Shown: positions 10,749 through 21,493 of the stretch, piece by piece
Position numbering within the stretch: position 1 is the stretch's first letter
Layout: each line of letters opens with the position of its first letter
Assembly: GCF_042453785.1 (NCBI RefSeq)
Contig: NC_091670.1
Location: forward strand, 2,108,001 to 2,172,000
Source: Malus domestica
Lineage: Eukaryota > Streptophyta > Magnoliopsida > Rosales > Rosaceae
Direction of reading: 5' to 3'
DNA: 64,000 bases
Notes under the pieces: model-generated
What the model was told of the DNA's origin: nothing
The model's database searches: none
Seen by the model: only the letters and a program-made list of their open reading frames with translations
Made by a program: the position numbers and the translations under genes

Positions 10749-11423
10749 TTTAATATAACTCCCCAAATTTAGAGTATGATTAGAGTAAAAAATGTTAAGA
10801 AGCTCCTAAACGAACTTTCTAGTATTTTTAATTAAAATTTAATTAAAAATTAGAAACCAGAATTCGAGATGCTATGAGTATACATTGGCACCAAGTTGCC
10901 ATAGCTTGAGTCTGCAACTGTTACAAGCTGATGACATGTCCAGAGCTGAAGATTGTTGTGGAAGTTTTGGATTTTATCACAAAGCCTGAGGGTAACCAGT
11001 GCCCATGCTAACTTCCGAAGACGTCACAAACTACTCGCATCACGATCGAGAAGATCATCATTATGTGGAATCTTTGACATCGTGCGGTTGCAACAAAGGA
11101 GCAGCACAGTGCGTTGGCTAGCGACATTGACTCGGTTATTAGGAATCATTGCCCCCCTCCTGTGGGAGTCATGGAAAATTGTCCCACCTGAAGTCAAGGA
11201 AGCCGTTCTTCATGAATTATCGTGCAATGTCTTATGTCACGCGTTTTGCGCGACATAATTCGCGCGACGTCTTCTTCGATGCCCAATGTTTCCGATGACC
11301 ATATTTACCTTTGCGAAGCAGATGTCCCTTCGTAGCCCAAGTATTTATGCTTAGTAGTGATTCAAAGTAATGTTATAAGACTTTTCCACTGCCTGCTGCA
11401 TATTCTGCTGGGATTTTTGGAAA

Positions 11424-12790
11424 AATAACCAACTTTTAAGTTTATCATAATTATAATAAAAAATTGATATGAAAATACTAGTATACTCTTATACCCTTAA
11501 ATGGCTACAGTTGTATTGAGACTACCTCTAGATCATAGAAAAATGGGTGTCCTGGGGTTTGAATGTAGATTCGCAAAGGCATGGTTGGGAGTGTATTGGT
11601 AGTTCTCACTTTGAACGCCATGGTTTGGAGTGGAGGTTGAGTGAGACAGTGGTCTTAGATTCCGTCAACGGTATTGATTTCAGACCTCATCGGAGTTGTT
11701 GAAGTCACACCCAACCGGCATCGTCTCCATTCTTTCCTTGAGGCATTGGGTCCATAGGACCTAAGCAATTAAAATTAAAATTAGTTATGAAAATGAAAAC
11801 TGATATATCAGTCAACAATCATGGCAAGGTAGGTGCGAGGTGACGACTGACTAGGGACGAAGGGATGGATATGATGCTTTGGGGGCAATCGAAGATGAGG
11901 GAACATCTTTAGCAGCTTGCTTTTTAGTTTCTTTTTGGAAAACCATATTTTTAAACAAGGGTATTTTAGTACTTACATATCAACTTTTAGTTATAATTAT
12001 TATAAATTTAAAATAGTGGCTATAATAAGTATTTATCAAATATAGCCAAATATTAGTCCCTAATTTCAAAAATATCAGTTTTTATAAAAACTTTCAAATA
12101 TATCCAAAATATCACTTAAATAGACATAAATACCCTTAATCTTTAAACCTAATAAATTAAAAAACTAAAACCCTATTAGATGAAGAGTTCTCACGACAAG
12201 ACCTAAAAAATGATGGAGACCTAGGGAAGACATCGATTGTTAGTGGAGACTTGTGCACCCCTAAACGAAGGTGGGTGTATATGTTAATTTCTTGCATTTT
12301 TCCTCGTCTACGTTTTCTCTTTGCTTTTGTAATTTCTTCCTTCGATTGAATGTTTATCGAAGAATGAATTGTCAATCTATGTAACGTTATTTATCTTAAT
12401 TTTCCTTTGGATTATATGTGCTTCGTATTTAATTTTTCACACCTTTGCGTTATTACAGGTGTTGTCCATGTCTGAATTATGTTTTGAAGGTTATCGTTGA
12501 CCACTAGTGAATCGAGAGGCGGTTGTGTTCCTTGAAAGTGCAAAAAGCATATTAGAAAAATTAGGTTTAATTTGTCAATGGGAGATTGACATTGCTAGAA
12601 CCATTTAGTTCTTTAATTTATTAGGTTTAAAGCTTAAGGGTATTTATGTCTGTTTAAGTGATATTTTGGATATATTTGAGAGATTTTATAAAAACTGACA
12701 TTTTTGAAATTAAGGGCTAATATTTGGCTATATTTGATAAATACTCGTATAATTCTATTTGTGTTTAAAATTTTGGTTATTTTTTCCAAA
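11424..12790. mobile_element. Two abutting or nested long-TIR elements, non-autonomous
   Basis: The block 11985-12157 is repeated inverted at 12615-12790 (shared strings ATTTATCAAATATAGCCAAA and ATATATCCAAAATATCACTT). A second inverted pair joins 11424-11490 to 11950-12030. Arms of 70-170 bp without a visible transposase suggest Mutator-like non-autonomous elements. The interior shows no recognisable protein. Exact ends and target duplications were not resolved. Confidence 0.5.
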
Positions 12791-13607
12791 TTTCCCTATT
12801 CTACCCCGGGATCTCTCACTAAATTTTGGAACAAGGCCACGGTAAAATCTAGGGATCTGAATGTAGAACAAACCGATTTGTTTATAACGAAAATGAAGCA
12901 TCTTGTGCAAGAAGTAGTTGATAATCCAAGAATTCGTGCCAATTATACACCTAAACAATTGTTTAAGTACTATAAGGTTGTTATCATTAGCAATGAAAGA
13001 CAACTTTGATGCATAAGTAACGTCTAATCTCTGGGGCCGTTTAGTGAATTATAAATAATTGAATAATTACACAACTCGACATTTAATACTAATTGATAAT
13101 TTTTTTATTTGTAGATGAATGGTCTTAAGTTCAAATTTCGTTGATGTTGATTTGACATGATTTTCTTTTTTTGACTCTTATTTTATTTGAAAATGAAAAA
13201 CAGTTACCAAACAAATTTTATTTATGAAAAAAAAAACCTAATCGATATTTGTGTTAAACAAAGCTGATTTTTGATTTATCTGACACTAGAAAAATAATGA
13301 CTAGTTGTAAAGTAGAGACAAACTTAAGCTAGGTACTGTTAAAGAATGTAAATTCTCATGCATCAAAATCTAACCAACTTAAATACAACTTATATTAAGT
13401 AGTTCTACTTTTAAATGTTTCAAGGTTTTGTGTGATAAATCTTCATACTTACTAAATCATACATGTATTTAAGTTGAGGACAACATCGATATTGATTATT
13501 AGTGAGTCATTTGTCACATCTCTAAAATCTTGACAAGAACTATTAGATTTGATAATACATAAGGGGCCATTTGGATTTGATAATTTCAAATACGGGAATT
13601 TATATAT
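12791..13607. other. Unassigned noncoding stretch of unit 1
   Basis: AT-rich sequence absent from unit 2. One weak frame at 12704-13009 reads partly protein-like, but it begins inside the TIR and has no family resemblance. I see nothing else here. Confidence 0.4.
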
Positions 13608-13754
13608 GGGGTGTGCTATGCACATACCCTATTTTACTTCTCACACATCCTTAATAATTTTTGTTTGTTGATCTTCTTCAATTCATCCGATTCGACGGCT
13701 GAAAATTAAAAAGGTGTGTGAGAAGTAAAATGGGGTGTGTGGATATCACACCCC
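13608..13754. mobile_element. Foldback MITE, second copy, 9-bp target duplication
   Basis: Same family as 10602-10748: inverted ends GGGGTGTG and CACACCCC with ACTTCTCACACATC repeated inverted. It is flanked on both sides by TTTATATAT, a 9-bp direct repeat. Confidence 0.75.
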
Positions 13755-13767
13755 TTTATATATATAT

Positions 13768-13930
13768 TGTCACATCCCGGCTCGGGTCCACCACATCCTG
13801 GGCCCGCTCTACCACCGTAGCACGATATTGTCCGCTTTGGACTTACCATTCCCTCATGGTTTTGTTTTTGGAAACTCACGAGCAACTTTCCAGTGGATCA
13901 CCAATTCTGGAAGTGCTCTGGGATGTGACA
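13768..13930 (-). mobile_element. Truncated Cassandra TRIM LTR with part of the 5S-like region
   Basis: Read on the minus strand it carries the 3' part of the 5S-derived segment (GGTGATCCACTGGAAAG) and the LTR end GGGATGTGACA. The rest of the LTR is missing. It is flanked by TATAT on both sides, but this lies in a TA run and is weak evidence. Confidence 0.6.
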
Positions 13931-14384
13931 TATATGACATTATAAGATAAAAAATATTATTTGTTTAGATTATTATAATTGATGGAGACTCGGACAATAA
14001 GGAAATAAAGAACAAAAATGGATTTCAAAATGATTCTTTTCACACAGGCATTTGATATGTAATAATCTAAAAAATTTGGGTAACATTTAGCTTTATTGTT
14101 AAATACAAATTATTTTTTTAATCTTGACAAGAACTATTAGATTTAAAAATACATAAGTCAAGGGCAAACACAGTAATTAAATTACCTGTTGAGCCAAACA
14201 AAGGCTCCACTACAACATCTCAACCATATTTGAATATGTCAAAGGATCTGATTCGTTTTTCGTTGCTAATGGTTAAGAAAGCTTTCTGGAGACGCTTCAG
14301 CATGCGGAGCATCTTTGTATATATAATTATGTATTCCTACATGAAGGTCCTAGAAGAAACAATATCATGTTTTCTTGCAATGCA

Positions 14385-14404
14385 TGTGTGCGCGCGCGCG
14401 CGTA
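14385..14404. repeat. Alternating purine-pyrimidine run (GT/GC)
   Basis: A TGTGTGCGCGCGCGCGCGTA run that could adopt Z-DNA; no other feature is nearby. Confidence 0.5.
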
Positions 14405-14589
14405 TTTAACTATTTAAGTTTTTCAATATAAACATAATTCTATATGGTGTATAAATTGTTCATACATCGATATATAATATATACATACACATATAAATAC
14501 TAAGATTTTCTTTGTAATTACCCGAATATTTTGATAAATATCTTGGCTTAGAAGAGCCATTGTTGGTCCTATTTTGTCCGTTCATTTCA

Positions 14590-15033
14590 AAAATTGCGGT
14601 ACTCTCGTGTATATAAGAGCTAACTGGTTGTGAGTTTAGGGTCCATTCGATCAATTACACCTAGTTTAAAATTAGCGTCTACAAAATTGAAGGTGTGCTT
14701 TAATTTCAACCGTTCATTTTTCGTATATACGAGTTTCGGCCCTTGGACTACAAAATATAACTGGCATCCGTAGCCCTTTGACGGCGAAAGAAGGATCCCT
14801 CCTGTGTGGCGACTAAGTTTCGTGTACAAATGACATAAAAAAAATGGTTGTCCCTTGTCCAATCTGTAAACACAAATATCAACCTTTGCCTCCAACTAGT
14901 CTCTTTGAAAATAAATGTATTAACCTACTAAATTAAATGTACATTGAATGAAGAAATTTTCAAATTATGACCATAAGAAGAGGATAGTAGATGAATTACT
15001 TTTGAAGAAAACTTATCCATTCGGACCATTCCA
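14590..15033 (+). repeat. Third copy of the 9320-9780 block
   Basis: About 440 bp repeat 9325-9775 of the same unit and 54635-55050 of unit 2 (shared GTTTAGGGTCCATTCGATCA and GAAGGATCCCTCC). Sequence then rejoins the common backbone at about 15040, matching 56695. It records a local duplication inside unit 1. Confidence 0.7.
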
Positions 15034-15284
15034 TTTTTTCTTAATATGTAATACGACAGCTAGAATGTTGGCAGTTTGATTTTTGAAAAGACACTATTAC
15101 ACACCTCTCTATTTTCCAACAAACTATTAAACTTTTCTAGGAATAATGAGACGCTGTAAACTCCAAGAAATAAAGTTGACATTTAGAAGAATTACACAAG
15201 TAAGCACATTATTTTCTTGATCATGTGTAAGCGCACGACATAAATATACTGAGAGACGCCATATAGTTCGATTAATTGGTAGTA

Positions 15285-15445
15285 CGTAACTACATATTAT
15301 GTAGTTATGTAGTACCTGAATCCATGATGTAATTATGTAGTTATTTGGTACCTGAATTTATGGGATAATACTGATAATATTAATGTATGAGGTACCAATT
15401 AATGTAGTTATGTAGTACCTGAATCCATAATGTAGTTATGTAGTA
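15285..15445. repeat. Short direct repeats around TATGTAGTACCTGAATCCAT
   Basis: The phrase ATGTAGTTATGTAGTACCTG with AATCCAT recurs four times in 160 bp, about 600 bp upstream of the pathogen-related gene. Unit 2 has the matching cluster at 56930-57110 with different copy arrangement. Confidence 0.7.
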
Positions 15446-15966
15446 CCTGAGTAATCTATGAACGAATAAAGACTTAAAAAATAGACGGTTCGAATCGTTG
15501 AAACTCGAAGTATAATAGGCCCCACAATTAGGCCCAATTTTACCAAAAAAAATGGAGATCCCCACAACTAGTCCTAAGTTTATAAAAAAATGGAGATCCT
15601 TTTGCATAAAAACTCTATAGTTTGAAAATGTTTTTATTTTACTCAAACGTAAGCATAAAGAAGAAGTGTCTAAAAAATTAAAGAGTAATGTTAGGGAAAC
15701 TAAATTTGGAGACAAAATTTACAAACTAAATAATGTGTCACCAATAAGAAATGAGCACGTGCTTAAGTGATAATTCATTCACCAACTTCCATGTCTTTTA
15801 GTTTCCAAAATTTTGTCTACAATTTAGTCTCTCTAACATTACCGAAATTAAAACATAGATATAACCTCCCATCAAAAAAAAAAAAAAAAATCCTTTGTCT
15901 GATCATAAAATTTTTATTTTATTTTATTTTCTAACTATATTATAATTTATATCACCATTTGTTGCC

Positions 15967-15973
15967 TATATAA
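15967..15973 (+). promoter_or_regulatory. TATA box of pathogen-related gene A
   Basis: TATATAA lies 74 bp before the ATG at 16047. It is conserved at the same distance in the second copy. Confidence 0.65.
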
Positions 15974-16046
15974 CTGAGAGCCCAGTCAAAAGAAATTGCA
16001 AAACATTTTATCCAGTAATAATCTTTGCTTCTACCCTATATTGAGG

Positions 16047-16182
16047 ATGGCATCTTTAGGTGTTGAGGGAGACAAGTACCGTTCCTATTTGACTGGAGAA
16101 GGAGAAAAGAACACCAAATGGAATTTTGGTGCCACTCCTAACTATGATGTTGCCAACAAGCTCTTTGAGGAAGGCAGAACAA

Positions 16183-16224
<42 letters not shown>

Positions 16225-17461
16225 ATATATATATATATATATATGTATATGTATATGTATATATGTGTGCGCGCGCGCGCGCGTGACTGCTTAACAATCT
16301 ACTAATTTTGTTGCGTGTGATTGATAGGCATCACCTTCCCTTTTTATTTTTGTACAAGAGAGTTTCATTTTCTTTGATGGATCAATTAAAATCTGCGTCA
16401 AACTCAGATATGGCCACCCGGGTCACTGGAAGAAGAGGTGCAGAACCTTGTAAAGACATGGGAGATGGAGCTTTTCCACAAGTCCAACCCTGATGATTTC
16501 AAAACACTTGATCCCAACAAATACACTGTCAGCTTAAATGGTAATTAACAAACTAATAGCTAGCTGCTGCAATCCAAAACTCATTAATTAGATACTTGAT
16601 GTTTTCCATGTATACTAATTAATTACTAATACTTTGATCAGGAAGGAAAGGCATAAATATTGAAGAAGTAGGGAAACTTGGGGGAGGATATAACTATTTT
16701 CTGCAGACCTCACTGCCCGAGAAACTCAGGGGATATAATCCAGTTGAGGAAACAGCAGAATCATCGCACAAGGCTTTCACCACAACATTCCCTCGTGGAT
16801 TTGCGTTGGAGGTCCTCCAAGTTTATTCTGGGCCACCAGAGATTGTCTACAAATTCAGGCACTGGGGTTACATGGAGGGCCCCTTCAAGGGCCATGCTCC
16901 CTCTGGAGAAATGGTTGAGTTCTTTGGAATGGCCATTTTTACGGTACTTCTCTAACCCTACTTGGCCAATCAAATGAAGCTCTCATTTTTTTTCCTTTGG
17001 TTACGAAGGAGAGTTTTGAACTCTGAATCTGCTAACTAGGTAGTTTAATGAGCCTCTCATGCATCCGAAATTATAACACGACCCATGATCATTACATAAT
17101 TAAATGGTGTTATTAATTTAATTTGGATTATAACATGAATAATTGGTGACTTTATACTTTAGGATATCCTTTTTTTTTAACAAAAGGATATCATATTAAT
17201 AAACACGTATGCTATAACATGAGTTGATAGGTGATGTGGTTATTAAACTAGTCCTCGTAAAAAAAGTTATCGTCTCCATTTTAATTAATTGTTTCTCCTA
17301 ACTTACCAAACAAACAGGTGGACGAACACAAGAAACTTGTTAAGATGGAGTTCTTCTTTGACCCTGGACAGTTACTTGGAGGTCTTCTGAAGGGTGCGGA
17401 ACTGGGTAATTCTTCCGAAGAGACAGCTTCAAGCTGCCCAGTCCTGAGGAGCACAGGGTAG
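16047..17461 (+). CDS. Pathogen-related protein, copy A (4 exons, 238 aa)
   Basis: Exons are inferred at 16047-16184, 16408-16540, 16642-16943 and 17318-17461; all introns are GT-AG and the joined frame is open to TAG. The protein starts MASLGVEGDKYRSYLTGEGE and contains IWPPGSLEEEVQNLVKTWEM and YKFRHWGYMEGPFKGHAPSG, hallmarks of the plant 'pathogen-related protein' family first named in barley (about 235 residues, NTF2/SnoaL-like fold). Its biochemical role is not established; there is no signal peptide, so it is probably cytosolic. Exon 1 ends AAT, giving Asn where copy B and relatives have Lys, and weakens the donor's last exon base. The donor opens straight into a CT microsatellite. Intron 3 is 374 bp, against 903 bp in copy B. 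The start is set by the family N-terminus and the TATA. Confidence 0.87.
16185..16285. repeat. Compound microsatellite (CT)n-(AT)n-(GC)n in intron 1
   Basis: It starts at the splice donor itself: about 17 CT units, then TA/TATG repeats, then GCGCGC. Copy B has a shorter, different version (CT)7-(AT)-(GT)n at 57641-57690. Confidence 0.9.
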
Positions 17462-18142
17462 TTTTAGTTACTCTTCTATGAAACATAATGGTATTGCTAG
17501 CAAATCAATAATTTATGCCCATTAGGCACACAAAGCTAGCTATATATGTTAAGGAACATTTATTAAGCTGTTTTTATATGGAAATATTTATGCTTATCTG
17601 TAAGGTACTGGTGCAATATTTCAATGAAAAATAAAGAGGATATATCTTCTTATATATAAAGTCAATACAAAATGGGAACAGTGATTTTGTTGTCACCAAG
17701 TTTCAATAAAAATATTTGGACAAAAATGCCCCTAAGATAAAAAATTTCAAGGGCATCCCAAAATAATGCATCAAATAAGGCAGGGGCATTTTCATCATTT
17801 TAACAGTGTTTTTTTTCTAATAATTAAATTTTTGGTATTGTTTTTTTTTTTTTTATAATTAGTGCCTCATAATATACTAGCAATAATGTGATTCAATTTC
17901 TTTGTTTTTAAACACGTTCAAAACATCTTAAGAGAGTGTAATGTCGGTTATAAAAAAATGTCTTTCACAAACGAATAATAATGTGATCGTTTTTTTTTAA
18001 CAAACGATATTATTTACACTAAGGGTGAAAGGGGTGGGCTTAGCCTCTCTTATATATAAAGCCAATACAAAAGGTGAACAATGATTTTGGTGTCACCAAG
18101 CTTCAACAAAAATATTTGGACAAAAATGCCCCCAAGACAAAA

Positions 18143-20427
18143 TGACACACCCCGACCCGAATCAGGGCATGCTGGCCGTCACGTGAGGGTGACGTAGCCA
18201 TGTGCAGAGTGCAGAAGCAAAATGATAATAGTGAATACGAATAAATGAAAACCAACTCATAAGAGTACTAGTTAGACCAGTGCTAGAATATGTGTAAATA
18301 CACAATCAGAGCGAGAGTAGCCTAAGTTCAGTCCAGATTGCAAGTACTAATTAAACGACACCCAAAGATGCCCTACATTTGATAGTCTGTTAGAACCTCC
18401 ACTAATCCTCGTGAGCCACCAATGAGCAAGCTTACCTAAAACCTGGAGGGGCGCAAAACAGAAAACATGAGTGGGCAAAAATAAAGGTTTTGAGAACACA
18501 TTTAACTTTCAAAAGCTCTAACCTCTCGTCGTAAAACATATATAATTTTCCCAGAAATAGAATATAAGTATATATATTCAAATCATGCTTCACATAATCA
18601 TAAACATAAGTATGCCATGCCAAATATATAACAGAATGAGTAACTCAGGTGAAGATAATTTCATGCAGATAACATATTAGTCAGATCCCCTGCAAAGGTC
18701 TGTACAGCTGAATTCATAGCTCATTAGTCAATCTAGCCGGAGTCACCGCAAGTGACCTATACGGCACTACACTGTACATGAGTCGGAACCACTGTAAAGG
18801 TCTGTACGACAAGACTGGGTGTAATATGGTTATGCTCAGTGCTACGCTCTCATGATAGCTGTGCGATAAATCGCTAGTCACCTACGAGTCGGAACCACCT
18901 ATGATGGTTTGTACGACAAGACTGTGCACCTAAATTGGATCCAATGTGAGCATATGATGCGGGAGATGACATTATATACAAGCATGTGCTATATCTCTGG
19001 CTGAATCACAATCACCTGGGGTGCAGGTTTATGCGCTCTCAATCACGTCTCACATTATCAATATCTCATATAACAGAATAATACTCACCTGGTACTTACC
19101 TGAGCATCCACAACACCAATTCATATTATGCATCATATACTAATTCATATGCTGAATATAAATTTATATGCAAGGCATTTGAAAGCATACTTTTATTTAA
19201 ACGCATTTTCTAGGAAAATATCAAGTATATAAATATATATTGAAAACCAAAAGCCCACTCACTGGTATGTCGAAGGGTCGTAGCCCCCGAGTTGCCCTTG
19301 ACTGTACTCGTCCTCGGGATTAGTCTCCCCTATATGCGAAACAACTGTAAAAACGTTATTTTAAAGCACATAACCAATACTAGCTAATAACTTCTCATAC
19401 ATTGCTCAAATGGGATGTTTGAATATACCAACGTGATCTACACAACCTCACGAACATCCCCATATTTTTAGAAAAATTTTCCGACCACCCACGCGCCAGC
19501 CAAGGCAAGGCCAGATGCGCCACCCACGCACGGGCACGTGCCAGGCACACTGACGGTAACCCTAACGGCGTTAGGGAATATTCCGTTAAATAATGGCATA
19601 TGCAGTTAAAACTAACCAACGCCGTTAGTAATATTCCGTCAAAATTGACGGAATATTATGTCGTCTCCTACCTTCGAACTCCGGCAACCGTCGCCGTCAC
19701 CGGAAACTGGAAAAACTTTAAAACCTTATAACTTCTTTATTTTTCATCCAAATTTCACGAATTATATACCAAAATGAAGCTTAAGACAAGTAGAACAAAT
19801 CCTTACCAGTTTTAGGACCTAAAACTCACCGGATCTCGCCGGAAAAATCCACGATAATCCGGCCAAACTTAAAACTCGCCAATCTCAAGTTCCCAACGTC
19901 CAATTTACTTGGTTTTTCTTCTCTGAGCTTCGTAGGGATGTTTTAAAGCTTCCTACAAGCTTCAAATCTCCTGAAACATCCATAATTACGACCACAAGAA
20001 CAGTGCATCAAAATTGAGATTCTGAGTTCTCAGGTTTTCGAGGGTTTCACTTACCAGAAATGGTATGGATAAGCGCCTAGACTTGTAAGGAACACAAAGA
20101 TCACTTCCCCAGCTTCGATCCATGACCAGAAGTGAAGGTTTGAAGGTTGTCCGTACAGATTGTACATAAATGGTAAAAATCCGAGAGAGGGAGGAGAGAA
20201 AGTGTACACGGGAAAGGGATAGGTATGTGTATGTGTGGTCCTAGTTGGTTACCAACCAACAAAACAAAGGTAACAAGCCTAAGTCTTCTTCCAAAAACTT
20301 AGGAAATATTAGAATTGACCAATTTAAGTACATAATACACACAACACACTTTAACATCCAAGGGTAATTTAGTAACTTCTCGCCGTCGGGGATAAAATAA
20401 TAAACATATCCGGGACGGGCTGTCACA
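18143..20427 (-). mobile_element. Putative long solo LTR (Tekay/Del-like), 2.3 kb
   Basis: The plus strand reads TGACACACCCCGACCCG to CGGGACGGGCTGTCACA; flanks CAAAA and TAAAA fit a 5-bp target duplication (the neighbouring Helitron repeat has TAAAA at this point). On the minus strand it starts TG and ends CA. No ORF of substance is present. A relative in plus orientation, interrupted, is 38315-46998. Long LTRs starting this way are known from chromoviral gypsy elements; the clade assignment is inference. The near-inverted ends could also be read as TIRs. Confidence 0.55.
18736..18917. repeat. Hairpin modules in long LTR, copy 1
   Basis: Three modules at 18736-18765, 18782-18810 and 18888-18917 each have an outer 4-bp stem (GCCG/CGGC or GTCG/CGAC) and an inner stem (GTCAC/GTGAC, ACC/GGT or AACCA/TGGTT) with the shared phrase CTGTA or CTATA before the closing stem. 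Both stem sets change together between modules. A fourth, degenerate module is at about 18682-18710. Confidence 0.6.
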
Positions 20428-20874
20428 TAAAAAACTTCAAAGGCATCCCAAAATAATGCATCAAATAAGGCAGGGGCATTTTTATCATTTTAATAGTGTT
20501 TTTTAATAATTAATTTTTTGGTACATTTTTTTTTAATAATAATTAGTGTCTCACAATAGGACTAGCAATAATGTGATTCAATTTCTCTATTTTTAAATAT
20601 GTTCAAAACATCTTAAGAGACGTGTAAAACCAATTATAAAAAAAGTCATTCACAAGCGAATAATAATGTGATTAAATAAGTTGTCAAATGATTATTTTTT
20701 TTAATAAACGATATTATCTACACTAAGGGGGAGGGGTGGGCTTAGCCTCACAATGAGCTAGCAATAATGTGATTCAATCAGTTGTTTATTAAATATTAGT
20801 TTCTCTATTTTTAAACACATTCAAAACATCTTAAGGGGCGTGTAATGCCGGATATAAAAAAAATATTTTGTACG

Positions 20875-21386
20875 TGTTTGTACCATACTTGACCAATCCC
20901 GAAACTACCGAGCACCGGCCAACGCTATACTGTCAAGGACCCAGAAGAGTTCCCCTCCGACCAGGAGGCCAATCACTACTCGACACGTGTCAAGATTAGA
21001 AGCCAATCAGAGCGCAGCACGTGTCGACATCAAGAACCAATCACAACATGACACATGTCAATGTGACAAAGCTACAAGTTTTTCTATAAATAGGGGTCAT
21101 TCCCCCACAATATGGCCTAATGCCATTTGTGTTAAATCATTCACAAGAACTCACTAAATTGAGAGCTTGATCCTTTGTACTTGTGTAAGCCCTTCACTAC
21201 TAATAAGAACTCCTCTACTCCGTGGACGTAGCCAATCTGGGTGAACCACGTACATCCTGTGTTTGCTTCTCTGTCTCTATTCATTTACGTACTTATCCTC
21301 ACTAGTGACCGAAGCAACCAAGCGAAGGTCATAAAACCTGACACTTTCTGTTGTACCAAAGTCTTCGCTGATTTTGTGCATCAACA
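20875..21386 (+). repeat. 5' LTR of Tat element
   Basis: 512 bp from TGTTTGTACC to TGCATCAACA. It differs from the 3' LTR at 20979 (C here, A there) and 21153 (A here, T there). Confidence 0.95.
20968..21092 (+). promoter_or_regulatory. U3 promoter: three CCAAT/G-box modules and TATA
   Basis: Three modules of about 35 bp each contain CCAATCA followed by ACACGTGTC, GCACGTGTC or ACACATGTC (G-box cores CACGTG at 20984-20989 and 21018-21023; the third is degenerate). TATAAATA follows at 21085-21092. The same set is at 35886-36010 in the 3' LTR. This fits the LTR's RNA polymerase II promoter; stress or bZIP control is inference. Confidence 0.65.
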
Positions 21387-21388
21387 TT

Positions 21389-21406
21389 TGGCGCCGTCTG
21401 TGGGAA
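21389..21406 (+). other. Primer-binding site
   Basis: TGGCGCCGTCTGTGGGAA starts 2 nt after the 5' LTR. The first nine bases fit the 3' end of a plant tRNA such as Asp; the tRNA identity is not certain. Confidence 0.7.
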
Positions 21407-21493
21407 ACGACACTTATTCCTACTCTCTTCAGCTGTGTCAAGCTGGTTTCTATCATTTGTACACTTTCTTTTGATCAGGCATCCCTCTCCAGC

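Noticed and set aside
10953..11258. 101-codon plus-strand ORF
   Set aside because: It lacks homology, starts in shared noncoding backbone and is not kept in unit 2.
15480..15500. GGTTCGAATCG, like a tRNA T-loop
   Set aside because: No acceptor stem, D-loop or anticodon arm can be formed around it.
18143..20427. DNA transposon with TIRs
   Set aside because: Ends look partly inverted, but 5-bp duplications and TG...CA ends in three copies fit LTRs better; not fully excluded.
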